A DNA stretch of 64,000 nucleotides from Bradyrhizobium tropiciagri. Its GTDB lineage: Bacteria; Pseudomonadota; Alphaproteobacteria; Rhizobiales; Xanthobacteraceae. Where the stretch lies: contig NZ_JAFCKF010000009.1 of NCBI RefSeq assembly GCF_018130545.1, positions 62,001 through 126,000 of the forward strand. Reading direction: 5' to 3'. Both the position numbers and the translations under genes were made by a program. Under the pieces are notes generated by a model. The model saw nothing but the letters and a program-made list of their open reading frames with translations. It was not told where the DNA came from and made no database searches. Of the stretch, positions 36,040 to 43,326 are shown one piece after another; the first letter of the stretch is position 1; every line of letters starts with the position of its first letter.

Positions 36040-36344
36040 GCGGTATTCTCGCGCGCTTCGGTGAGAAAGCCCTTGTCGGCCAGATCCTGCAACATTGCGA
36101 CCACGTCGGTTGCGATCGCCTCGCGCGGCGCGGCATACTTTTCAGCGAGCTGGTCCACCATCTCGGCGACGCTGCGCACGCCGTCGCAGAGCTGCAGCAC
36201 CTCGACCGCGATCTCATCGGGTGCCAGCACGCGCTCCGGCGCCAGGATCACCCAGACCTGCCGCGTCTCGTCGAATTTCAGCTTGGTGTGGCGCGGCAGT
36301 TTCGGCCGGCTGGTCTCGCTGACGCTGATGTTGCGGCTGGCCAT
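36036..36344 (-). CDS. pqqD: PqqD, PqqA-binding chaperone
   Basis: A 102-residue protein with the PqqD core: RPKLPRHTKLKFDETRQVWV, then LAPERVLAPDEIAVEVLQLC, SVAEMVDQLAEKY and LQDLADKGFL. PqqD binds the PqqA peptide and docks on PqqE. The ATG at 36344 is the first in frame and the stop overlaps pqqE. About 66 bp, including a dispersed repeat, separates it from pqqC; this is unusual for the otherwise tight operon. Confidence 0.95.
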   Translation of the reverse strand: MASRNISVSETSRPKLPRHTKLKFDETRQVWVILAPERVLAPDEIAVEVLQLCDGVRSVAEMVDQLAEKYAAPREAIATDVVAMLQDLADKGFLTEARENTA

Positions 36345-36363
36345 GATCTAAGTCTCTTTGTCT

Positions 36364-36413
36364 GAGCATGATCTTTCGGAAAACCGGTTCCCACTTTTCC
36401 GGATCATGCTCTA
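36364..36413. repeat. GAGCATGATC palindromic repeat inside the pqq operon
   Basis: GAGCATGATC (36364-36373) pairs with GATCATGCTC near 36402-36411, with GGAAAA/TTTTCC inner arms. It lies between pqqC and pqqD, and its edge supplies the pqqC stop codon (TAG, complement of 36411-36413). It resembles a repeat common in Bradyrhizobium intergenic DNA. Confidence 0.7.
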
Positions 36414-37184
36414 ACCCGTCTTCGGCACGAAGGCGCCGGGTGGAATCTGGCCGTCGACATAGGCGTGATAGAGCGCGTCGAGCTGCACCCACAGCACGTT
36501 GGTCTTGAAGATCAGCGCGTTGCAGACCGCCTCGCGCTCGGCGGGCGTCTTCGCATGCTGCTTGACGTATTCAAGCGCGAAGCCGGCATCGCGCGGTGCC
36601 TGGGTCAGGCGGCGGCTGAAATAGCTCATGATGTCGGGATTGACGAAGTCGTAGTGCTTCAGCATCCCCGAGATGCGTTCCTCATGCAGGTTCGGCGCGA
36701 ACAATTCGGTGAGCGAGGAGGCGATCGCCTCCAGCGGCGTGCGGTCGCGGCAGAAATGCACATAGGCCTCCACGGCGAAGCGCGTCGCCGGCAGAATGCC
36801 TTCGGTGGATTCCACATAGGCGGTATCGAGGCCGAGGCCTTCGGTCAGCTTCAGCCAGCGCTCGATGCCGCCCTCATTGCCGAGATCACCGTCATGATCC
36901 TCGATGCGGTGGCGCCATTCGATCCGCGTGTTGCGGTCGCGGAAGCGCGAGATCACCATCGCATCCTTCAGCGGGATCGTGCTCTGGTAGTAATAGCGGT
37001 TCAGCGCCCAGGCCTGAACCTGGCCCTTGTTGAGCTTGCCGCCGTGCAGCAGGCGGTGGAACGGGTGCAGGCTGTGATAGCGCGTCGCGCCGATCGTGCG
37101 CAGCGTCGCTTCCATCGCCTCGGCGCTGTCGAGCGTGATGCCCTTGCCGATCGAGAGCGCGGTCATTCCAGTGGTAGGCACCAT
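36411..37184 (-). CDS. pqqC: PqqC, pyrroloquinoline-quinone synthase
   Basis: PqqC carries out the last step of PQQ synthesis, ring closure and eight-electron oxidation, without a cofactor. The 257-residue product has the conserved HPFHRLLHGGKLNKGQVQAWALNRYYYQ block split as HPFHRLLHGG and VQAWALNRYYYQS, plus RIEDHDGD and YVHFCRDRTPLE, with His and Tyr residues of the active site. The start is ATG at 37184 (MVPTTG), or ATG at 37166 (MTALSIGKG), which matches related proteins better. The pqqB stop is 2 bp upstream of 37184. Confidence 0.96.
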   Translation of the reverse strand: MVPTTGMTALSIGKGITLDSAEAMEATLRTIGATRYHSLHPFHRLLHGGKLNKGQVQAWALNRYYYQSTIPLKDAMVISRFRDRNTRIEWRHRIEDHDGDLGNEGGIERWLKLTEGLGLDTAYVESTEGILPATRFAVEAYVHFCRDRTPLEAIASSLTELFAPNLHEERISGMLKHYDFVNPDIMSYFSRRLTQAPRDAGFALEYVKQHAKTPAEREAVCNALIFKTNVLWVQLDALYHAYVDGQIPPGAFVPKTG

Positions 37185-37186
37185 AT

Positions 37187-38116
37187 TCACAGCACGATCT
37201 CCGTTCCGTCGGAGGGAATCCGCCAGCCCGCCTGTTCGGCCGCCTTGCGTTCGGCCGAGGTCCCAAGCAGCGCCGGGTTGGAGTTGTTGATATGCAAAAA
37301 CACTTTTTGCCCGATGTCGAGCCCGGCGAGGCTGGCGATTGCGCCCTGATCGCCGGACATCGCGATATGTCCCATGCCCTGGCCGGTCTTGTTGCCAAGA
37401 CCCGCCGCGATCAGCTCGTCGTCGCGCCACACCGTGCCGTCGAAGAACACCAGGGGCGCGCCCTTGAGCCGCGCTTTCAGGTCGTCGGTCACCCGGGCGC
37501 AGGCGGCCAGGAAGTAGAAATATTTGCCGCTATGCTTGTCCGCAATACGCAGGCCGAGCGTATCGCCGACGCCGTCGGCGCCCGCCGGGTGCGCCTTGCC
37601 CTCGAGATACCAGGCGCCCTTGCCGGGAACCTCGAACGGCAGCACCTCGAGCCCGGACGGCGATCCGTCGGGCAGGGTCGGCTCGAAGGCCTGCTCGACC
37701 GCAATCGGCAGGCGGGCGACGTTCTTTTCGCTGAGCACGTTGAAGATGCTGTTGGAGCGCAGGATCGCCAGCACCCGCTCATGCGCGTAGATCGCAAACG
37801 GCGAGCCCTCGCGCATCGACAGCAGCCCGGCGACGGCATCGATCTCGCTATTGGTGAGGATGACGCCGGCGATCGGGCTATGGCGCAGGGCGCCGTGCTT
37901 CGGATGCAGCTGCGGCGTCGCGGTCAATTGCTGGCGCAGATCGGGGGAGGCGTTGATCAGGAACCAGTGCGCGCCGTCGCCACTGACGGCGATCGAGGCT
38001 TGCGTGCTCTGCAATTCCGGATGGTCGCTTCGCGCCGTCCTGCACACGGCACAGCCGCAGTTCCACTGCGGAACGCCGCCACCCGCCGCGGCACCCAGGA
38101 CGACGACACGAAGCAT
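37187..38116 (-). CDS. pqqB: PqqB, metallo-beta-lactamase-fold PQQ biosynthesis protein
   Basis: The 309-residue protein starts LRVVVLGAAAGGGVPQWNCG and has CRTARSDHPELQSTQASIAV, then ILTNSEIDAVAGLLSMREG and VFFDGTVWRDDELI, all standard for PqqB. PqqB is a metallo-beta-lactamase-fold dioxygenase-type enzyme that acts on the processed Glu-Tyr intermediate. The ATG at 38116 is the first in frame. It lies 145 bp after the pqqA stop; that spacer holds a long-range dyad (38161-38225). Confidence 0.96.
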   Translation of the reverse strand: MLRVVVLGAAAGGGVPQWNCGCAVCRTARSDHPELQSTQASIAVSGDGAHWFLINASPDLRQQLTATPQLHPKHGALRHSPIAGVILTNSEIDAVAGLLSMREGSPFAIYAHERVLAILRSNSIFNVLSEKNVARLPIAVEQAFEPTLPDGSPSGLEVLPFEVPGKGAWYLEGKAHPAGADGVGDTLGLRIADKHSGKYFYFLAACARVTDDLKARLKGAPLVFFDGTVWRDDELIAAGLGNKTGQGMGHIAMSGDQGAIASLAGLDIGQKVFLHINNSNPALLGTSAERKAAEQAGWRIPSDGTEIVL

Positions 38117-38160
38117 GATCCGTCCCCTGGAGAGTTTTTCTCGAACCCAGAAACGTTACG

Positions 38161-38225
38161 AGGTGGACCCCGGATTTGAAACACACCCCCTTATGCGGGA
38201 GCGCGTTACGCCCGGATGTCCACCT
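38161..38225 (-). promoter_or_regulatory. dyad in the pqqA-pqqB spacer, possible attenuator
   Basis: AGGTGGAC (38161-38168) and GTCCACCT (38218-38225) are perfect complements 49 bases apart. The loop contains a second, GC-rich structure. In other bacteria pqqA RNA greatly exceeds the downstream genes because of structures in this spacer; the same is inferred here. Confidence 0.4.
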
Positions 38226-38261
38226 GCGCTAAAACGCTAAACGTGTATAGGGCGCTGCCGC

Positions 38262-38342
38262 TTACTTGCGGGTGGCGCACATATACATGTTGATTTCCAT
38301 GCCGACCGACACTTCGACGATCTTCGGTGCTTTCCAGGCCAT
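38262..38342 (-). CDS. pqqA: PqqA, PQQ precursor peptide
   Basis: A 26-residue gene that gene callers often miss. The peptide begins MAWKAPKIVEVSVGMEINMY and ends MCATRK. Glu16 and Tyr20, in the E-I-N-M-Y segment, are the residues that PqqE cross-links. AAGGAGAG lies 6 bases before the ATG at 38342. It is the first gene of the pqqABCDE-pip operon. The length and the E-x3-Y spacing are exactly those of known PqqA peptides. Confidence 0.96.
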   Translation of the reverse strand: MAWKAPKIVEVSVGMEINMYMCATRK

Positions 38343-38665
38343 TTGGCTCTCCTTGTTGCAACCGGACGAACTTTCCGCCCTGAAGACTAAACTACTGCGG
38401 TTCGAAAAGTTCGCCACTTAAATTTTTCGCAAGGAGTCCTGGGGAACGGCATGTTGCACTGCGAAGGGCAAATCCGGCCCACTCACAAATTTGTGCGCAC
38501 CTTTCCCGTCAAAACCCGGTGGCATCAGACCTTTTTACTGTTGTTCGCCACACGGTGAATGGTGATCTTGGATTAACAAACAGGGGCTAGCGGTCCTCCG
38601 AAGGTCCTGATGACTAAACTGTGCTCCCGCGCGACGGGAGCGACTAACCGAGCCGAGTTCAGCCG
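38343..38665. other. divergent control region between pqqA and the DUF6894 gene
   Basis: 323 bp, AT-richer than the coding DNA around it. It holds a perfect 12-bp palindrome CACAAATTTGTG at 38484-38495, a possible operator for the pqq promoter. No known consensus promoter was recognised. Confidence 0.45.
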
Positions 38666-38923
38666 ATGCCACGCTATTTCTTCAATACCCGTATCGGCGA
38701 CGAGCTGATTTCCGATCCCGACGGCGAGATCTTGCGCGACCCGGATCGTGCCTGGGAAATGGCGCGGGCGATGATTCGCGAGCTGCTCAAGACCGAGGGC
38801 GCCGACGGCGCGCTGCTCAGCGCGGTGATCGAGGTGACCGACGACGAGGGCGAGATCGTGCTGGAGTTTCCCTTCACCGAGGCGATGCTCGATCGCCCGG
38901 ATCGTTCGATGACAAGGCACTGA
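38666..38923 (+). CDS. DUF6894-type small protein
   Basis: An 85-residue protein, MPRYFFNTRIGDELISDPDG at the N-terminus, then GEILRDPDRAWEMARAMIREL and EVTDDEGEIVLEFPFTEA. The pattern (PRYFF at the start, D-x-x-G-x-E-L/I-x-D in the middle, V-x-D-E-x-G near the end) is that of the DUF6894 proteins common in Bradyrhizobium and Methylobacterium. Function unknown; no signal peptide. It lies between pqqA and the PQQ dehydrogenase gene but is not clearly part of either transcript. Confidence 0.75.
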   Translation: MPRYFFNTRIGDELISDPDGEILRDPDRAWEMARAMIRELLKTEGADGALLSAVIEVTDDEGEIVLEFPFTEAMLDRPDRSMTRH

Positions 38924-39090
38924 CGCAGCCCGACACGCCGGCCGGCTACAACCATGCGTTGGCCGATGTCTGGCATGTTTCCGATTGCAATTGTCCGGAC
39001 AAATTCGCAAGACTATGAACGGAAAGCCGAACCGCGCCGGTCGACGTCAATGGCGCAAGCAACAACGGCTTCCACCCAGGGGAGATCATC

Positions 39091-40365
39091 ATGAAAAAAC
39101 ACTCGTTCGCACCGCGCAGCCTGCTGCTCGCGGGTGCCATGCTGGGGGCGTTCACGCTCTCTGCTGCGGCGCAACAGCCAGCGGCCGCGCCCGCCGCAGG
39201 CACCGCGCCGGCCGCCCAGCCGTTGCCGCCTGGCTCGCCCATGATCGGCCGTCCGGACAATGAAGCCGCCGCCAAGCTCGCGCCGGTGGCGCCGCCGCCG
39301 CTGCCGTCCGCGCCCGACAAGCTGCCGCTTGCCAAGCTCAAGGTGCCGGCCGGCTTCAATGTCGAGGTCTATGCCGCAGGGATGGCCAATGCGCGCTCGC
39401 TGGCGCTCGGGGACAAGGGCACGGTGTTCGTCGGCAGCCGCCTCGTCGACAAGGTCTATGCGATCGTCAACAAGGACGGCAAACGCTCGGTCAAGGTGAT
39501 CGCCTCCGGCCTCTACCGCCCGAACGGCGTCGCCTTCAAGGACGGCACGCTCTACATCGCCGAGCTGTCGAAGGTCTCCAAGATCGACAAGATCGAGGAC
39601 AATCTGGACAATCCGCCGAAGCCTGTCGTGATCTACGACAAGCTGCCGAAGGACGAGGCGCATGGCTGGAAGTTCATCGCCATCGGTCCCGACAACAAGC
39701 TCTATGTCCCGGTCGGCCAGCCCGGCAACAACGTGCTGCATGATGCCGATCACGGCCAGATCCGCCGCATGAATCTCGACGGCTCCGGCGCCGAGGTCTA
39801 CGCGCTCGGCGTGCGCAACTCGGTCGGCTTCGACTGGAATCCCGAGACCAAGCAGATGTACTTCACCGACAACGGCCGCGACTGGCTGTCGGAGTCGGTG
39901 CCGGAAGACGAGCTCAACCGCGTCACCAAGGCGGGCGAGGATTTCGGTGCGCCCTACTGCTACCAGGGCAACATCATCGACCAGGAGCTCGGCTGGGGTA
40001 AGTCCTGCAAGGACTACACGCCGCCGGTCGGCCTGATGGGCCCGCATACCGCCTCGCTCGGCATGCGCTTCTACACCGGAAGCATGTTCCCGAAGGCCTA
40101 CAAGAACGTGATCTTCGTCGCGCGTCACGGCTCCTGGAACAAGTCGCAGAAGCAGGGCGGCGACGTCGCCGTGGTCAGGCTGAACAAGGACGGCACCGTG
40201 AAGTCGGTCGAGCCGTTCATGACCGGCTTCCTCGAGGACAACAAGTATGTCGGCCGCCCGGTCGACGTGATGCTGCTGAAGGACGGCTCGCTGCTGGTCT
40301 CCGACGACTGGAACGGCGCGGTCTATCGTGTCAGCTACGGCAAGCCGAAGGTCGCCAATCAATAA
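39091..40365 (+). CDS. exported PQQ-dependent sugar (sorbosone-type) dehydrogenase
   Basis: A 424-residue periplasmic beta-propeller enzyme. After a signal peptide (LSAAAQQ) comes a Pro/Ala-rich linker to about residue 70. The propeller then begins LKVPAGFNVEVYAAGMANARSLAL, with GLYRPNGVAFKDGTLYIAEL, DEAHGWKFIAIGPDNKLYVPVGQPGN and VFVGSRLVDKVYAIV. GVRNSVGFDWNPETKQMYFTDN and WNGAVYRVSYG are typical of the sorbosone dehydrogenase/soluble glucose dehydrogenase group. It should oxidise an aldose or similar substrate with PQQ. GGGGAG precedes the ATG. Its place beside pqqABCDE and ahead of a cytochrome c gene supports the PQQ assignment. Confidence 0.9.
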   Translation: MKKHSFAPRSLLLAGAMLGAFTLSAAAQQPAAAPAAGTAPAAQPLPPGSPMIGRPDNEAAAKLAPVAPPPLPSAPDKLPLAKLKVPAGFNVEVYAAGMANARSLALGDKGTVFVGSRLVDKVYAIVNKDGKRSVKVIASGLYRPNGVAFKDGTLYIAELSKVSKIDKIEDNLDNPPKPVVIYDKLPKDEAHGWKFIAIGPDNKLYVPVGQPGNNVLHDADHGQIRRMNLDGSGAEVYALGVRNSVGFDWNPETKQMYFTDNGRDWLSESVPEDELNRVTKAGEDFGAPYCYQGNIIDQELGWGKSCKDYTPPVGLMGPHTASLGMRFYTGSMFPKAYKNVIFVARHGSWNKSQKQGGDVAVVRLNKDGTVKSVEPFMTGFLEDNKYVGRPVDVMLLKDGSLLVSDDWNGAVYRVSYGKPKVANQ

Positions 40366-40378
40366 GCTGAAACCGGCG

Positions 40379-40416
40379 ATCGGGGGCAGCGCGTGCTGCC
40401 CCCGATTTTCTTTTTT
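40379..40416 (+). terminator. rho-independent terminator after the sugar dehydrogenase gene
   Basis: ATCGGGGGCAGC (40379-40390) and GCTGCCCCCGAT (40395-40406) form a perfect 12-bp stem with loop GCGT, followed by TTTCTTTTTT. It is the clearest terminator in the window. It lies between the dehydrogenase and cytochrome genes, so the second may be expressed at a lower level or from its own promoter. Confidence 0.9.
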
Positions 40417-40439
40417 GAAGTGCATGCAAGGATGGACCG

Positions 40440-41006
40440 ATGCGCAAGCTCGCACTCGCCGCGGCGCTCGCCGCGCTCAGCTTCTCCGCCAATGCCGAGA
40501 CCATCCAGGAGCGCGCTGTGGCGTGCTTTGCCTGCCATGGCGAGCATGGCACGTCGGAAACCGAGAACACGCCGTCGCTCGGCGGCCAGCAGGCGCCCTA
40601 TGCGCTGATCCAGCTGTTCATGTTCCGCGAGAAGCTCAGGGTGTTCGACCCGATGAACGAGATGGCGAAGCCGATGACCGACGACGATCTGCGCGCCTTC
40701 TCCGATTTCATCGCCACCCTGCCGAAGCCTGTGCCGCCTGCGGACGCCGGTGATCCCGCGCGGATGGCGCGTGGCCAGGCCTTGGCGCAGCAGAACCACT
40801 GCAACAGCTGCCACAACACCGATTTTTCGGGCAAAGACAACGTCCCCCGCATCGCCAACCAGCGCGAGGACTACCTCGCCAAGACGCTGGCCGAATACAA
40901 GGACAACAGCCGCCACGGCTACGACGCCACCATGGCCGACGTGATGCAGACGGTCACCAAGGAGCAAATCGGCGACCTTGCCTATTACATCGCGCATGTC
41001 CGCTGA
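40440..41006 (+). CDS. di-haem cytochrome c, c4-like
   Basis: A 188-residue periplasmic cytochrome with a signal peptide ending at SANA. Two haem-binding motifs are present: CFACH near residue 29 and CNSCH near residue 121. The rest resembles cytochrome c4/c553-type proteins ([37 protein letters not shown]). It probably accepts electrons from the upstream PQQ dehydrogenase and passes them to the oxidase chain. AAGGA lies 7 bases before the ATG. A strong terminator separates it from the dehydrogenase gene. Confidence 0.9.
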   Translation: MRKLALAAALAALSFSANAETIQERAVACFACHGEHGTSETENTPSLGGQQAPYALIQLFMFREKLRVFDPMNEMAKPMTDDDLRAFSDFIATLPKPVPPADAGDPARMARGQALAQQNHCNSCHNTDFSGKDNVPRIANQREDYLAKTLAEYKDNSRHGYDATMADVMQTVTKEQIGDLAYYIAHVR

Positions 41007-41078
41007 AACATCAGGCGGCGGGAAGCTGGCCTTGCTGTTCGTGTGGGGCTAAAACGCCTGCGTCATACGGAGTGTCTC

Positions 41079-42470
41079 ATGCAGGATATTTGGCGTCTGT
41101 CGGCGGCCGAGCTCGCCTCCCTCATCAAATCGAAGAAGGTCTCGGCGAAGGAAGCGGCCGAGGCGGGGCTTTCCCGGCTCGACGCGGTCAACCCGAAGCT
41201 CAACGCGGTGGTCGATCACCGGCCGGACGACGTGCTGGCGCAGGCAGCCAAGGTTGATGCGGCAATTGCGCGCGGTGAGGCGGTCGGGCCGCTCGCGGGC
41301 GTACCCATCACCATCAAGGTCAATGTCGACCAGGAGGGCTACGCCACCACCAACGGGCTGAAGGCGCAGCGCGACCTGATCGCCAAGGTGGACAATCCGG
41401 TGGTCGCCAATCTGCGCAAGGCCGGCGCTGTGCTGCTCGGCCGCACCAATTGTCCGGCGGTATCCTATCGCTGGTTCACCACCAACCTCATTCACGGCGA
41501 CACCAAGAATCCGCGCGATCCCGGCATCACGCCGGGTGGCTCGTCGGGCGGTGCGGGCTCGGCGGTCGCGGCCGGCATCGGCCATATCGCACATGGCACC
41601 GATATCGCCGGCTCGATCCGCTATCCGGCCTATGCCTGCGGCGTGCACGGCCTGCGGCCGAGCCTCGGCCGTATCCCGGCTTTCAATTCGGCGTTGCCGG
41701 AGCGGCCGATCGGCCCGCAGATCAGCGCGGTGTCGGGCCCATTGGCGCGCACCGTCAACGATCTGCGCATCTCGCTCGCGGCGATGTCGGCACCCGATTA
41801 TCGCGACCCCTGGTATGCGCCGGTGCCGCTCGAGGGCCCGCCGCGCGAGAAGCGCGTTGCGATGTGCCTCAATCCCGACGGCCTCAACCCGGTGCCGGAA
41901 GTGGTCGCAGCGGTGGCCGATGCCGGCAAGCGCTTGCGAGATGCCGGCTGGATCGTCGAGGAGATCGACGACACGCCGTCGCTGCGTGAGGCGGCCGAGA
42001 TCCAGACCCGGCTCTGGCTCGGCGACGGCTACGAGGCCCAGCTCGCCTTTGCCGAGCGCGAGGGCGACCCCGGCGCGCTGGCCTGCCTGCGTGGCGTCCG
42101 CGCCCGGGTGCATCCGTTCGACCTGTCGCAGGCACTGACCCGCCGCGCCACGCTGACCCGCGACTGGTTCGCCTTCCTCGATAAATATCCGGTACTGCTG
42201 ATGCCGGTGTCCGGCGAGCTGCCGTTCCCCGATCATCTCGACCGCAAGGACGAGTCATCGTTCGCGCGGGTGTGGCACGCGCAGCTGCCGCAGATCGCGA
42301 TCCCCTTCATGGGGCTGCCGGGGCTCGTCGTCTCCACGGGCCTGGTGGGACGGATTCCGGTCGGCGTGCAGCTGGTGGCCGCGCGCTACCGCGAGGACCT
42401 CTGTCTTGCGGCAGGCGAGGCGATCGAGGCCGGCGGCACGCCGTCGGCGGCGATCGATCCGGCGGTTTAA
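41079..42470 (+). CDS. amidase-signature family amidase
   Basis: A 463-residue cytoplasmic hydrolase with the Ser-Ser-Lys triad region of the amidase signature family. The Lys is in VPITIKVNVDQEG, the first Ser in TPGGSSGGAGSAVAAG, and the nucleophile Ser in HGTDIAGSIRYPAYACG. The ATG at 41079 (MQDIWRLSAAEL) has GGAG 6 bases upstream; an in-frame start at 41043 adds a non-conserved extension. The substrate is unknown. The glutathione peroxidase gene begins 1 bp after its stop, so they are co-transcribed. Confidence 0.92.
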   Translation: MQDIWRLSAAELASLIKSKKVSAKEAAEAGLSRLDAVNPKLNAVVDHRPDDVLAQAAKVDAAIARGEAVGPLAGVPITIKVNVDQEGYATTNGLKAQRDLIAKVDNPVVANLRKAGAVLLGRTNCPAVSYRWFTTNLIHGDTKNPRDPGITPGGSSGGAGSAVAAGIGHIAHGTDIAGSIRYPAYACGVHGLRPSLGRIPAFNSALPERPIGPQISAVSGPLARTVNDLRISLAAMSAPDYRDPWYAPVPLEGPPREKRVAMCLNPDGLNPVPEVVAAVADAGKRLRDAGWIVEEIDDTPSLREAAEIQTRLWLGDGYEAQLAFAEREGDPGALACLRGVRARVHPFDLSQALTRRATLTRDWFAFLDKYPVLLMPVSGELPFPDHLDRKDESSFARVWHAQLPQIAIPFMGLPGLVVSTGLVGRIPVGVQLVAARYREDLCLAAGEAIEAGGTPSAAIDPAV

Positions 42471-42471
42471 A

Positions 42472-42948
42472 ATGGCGACGGTTTACGATTTCACCGCAAA
42501 GTCGCTCGCCGGCGAGGACATGCCGCTGCGGCAGTTCGAGGGCCAGGTGCTGCTGATCGTCAACACGGCAAGCGCCTGTGGGTTCACGCCGCAATACAAG
42601 GGGCTCCAGGAGCTGCACGCAGGACTTGCGCCGCGCGGCTTTGCCGTGCTCGGCTTTCCCTGCAACCAGTTCGGCGCGCAGGAGCCGGGGACGGCCGAAC
42701 AGATCGCCACGTTCTGCGAGACCAATTACGCGGTAACGTTTCCGATGTTCGCCAAGATCGATGTGAATGGCTCAGGCGCGCATCCATTGTACGAACACCT
42801 GAAACGTGAGAAGTCGGGCCTGCTCGGGCCGGCGATCAAGTGGAACTTCACCAAGTTCCTGGTCGATCGCGCCGGCAAGGTCGTGGCGCGGCATGCGCCG
42901 ACTGCCCGGCCCGAAGGATTGAAGAAGGATATCGAGGCGCTGCTATGA
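42472..42948 (+). CDS. glutathione peroxidase (thioredoxin-type Cys peroxidase)
   Basis: A 158-residue peroxidase of the GPx family with Cys in place of Sec: LLIVNTASACGFTPQYKGLQ carries the peroxidatic Cys, GFPCNQFGAQEPG the second conserved block, and IKWNFTKFLVDRAGKVVARH the catalytic Trp/Asn region. The short form lacks the tetramer loop and in many bacteria uses thioredoxin. It starts 1 bp after the amidase gene and overlaps the DUF3297 gene by 4 bases (ATGA). Confidence 0.94.
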   Translation: MATVYDFTAKSLAGEDMPLRQFEGQVLLIVNTASACGFTPQYKGLQELHAGLAPRGFAVLGFPCNQFGAQEPGTAEQIATFCETNYAVTFPMFAKIDVNGSGAHPLYEHLKREKSGLLGPAIKWNFTKFLVDRAGKVVARHAPTARPEGLKKDIEALL

Positions 42949-43202
42949 GCGACGACACCACCAACGACCAATTCCCCGACCGCCTCTCGGTCGATCCCAA
43001 TAGCCCGTACTACAACGCGGACATTCTCTCGCGCGATGTCGGCATCCGCTTCAAGGGAGCCGAGAAGACCAATGTCGAGGAATACTGCATCAGCGAAGGC
43101 TGGGTGCGTGTCACCGCGGGCAATGCCAAGGACCGTTACGGCAATCCACTGACCATCAAAGTGCACGGTCCGGTCGAGCCGTATTTCAGGGATAAGAAGT
43201 AA
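42945..43202 (+). CDS. DUF3297 family protein
   Basis: An 85-residue acidic cytoplasmic protein: MSDDTTNDQFPDRLSVDPNS at the N-terminus, then ILSRDVGIRFKGAEKTNVEE and YCISEGWVRVTAGNAKDR, with GNPLTIKVHGPVEPYF at the end. This is a highly conserved glutathione-peroxidase-linked or free-standing small protein of proteobacteria (DUF3297). No biochemical role is established. The start overlaps the peroxidase stop by 4 bases, so translation is coupled. Confidence 0.88.
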   Translation: MSDDTTNDQFPDRLSVDPNSPYYNADILSRDVGIRFKGAEKTNVEEYCISEGWVRVTAGNAKDRYGNPLTIKVHGPVEPYFRDKK

Positions 43203-43210
43203 CCACCGCC

Positions 43211-43305
43211 ATTCCGGGATGGTCCGAAGGACCAGACCACAGATGCGCAATTGCGCATCGGGGAATCTCGAGATTCCGGGTTCGTCCTTCGGACGCCCCG
43301 GAATG
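43211..43305. repeat. intergenic repeat with nested palindromes before the tartrate dehydratase gene
   Basis: The outer arms are ATTCCGGG (43211) and CCCGGAAT-like sequence near 43295-43303. Inside are the hairpin GGTCC-GAA-GGACC (43221-43233), a perfect 18-bp palindrome GATGCGCAATTGCGCATC (43242-43259), a perfect 16-bp palindrome GGAATCTCGAGATTCC (43262-43277), and the hairpin CGTCC-TTC-GGACG. It resembles the dispersed palindromic elements of Bradyrhizobium. Confidence 0.8.
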
Positions 43306-43326
43306 ACGACAAGAGAAAGCACCACC

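Noticed and set aside
38343-38362. TGGC and TTGC near the pqqA start as a sigma-54 promoter
   Set aside because: The GG-GC distance is 13, not 12, and the motif overlaps the ribosome binding site.
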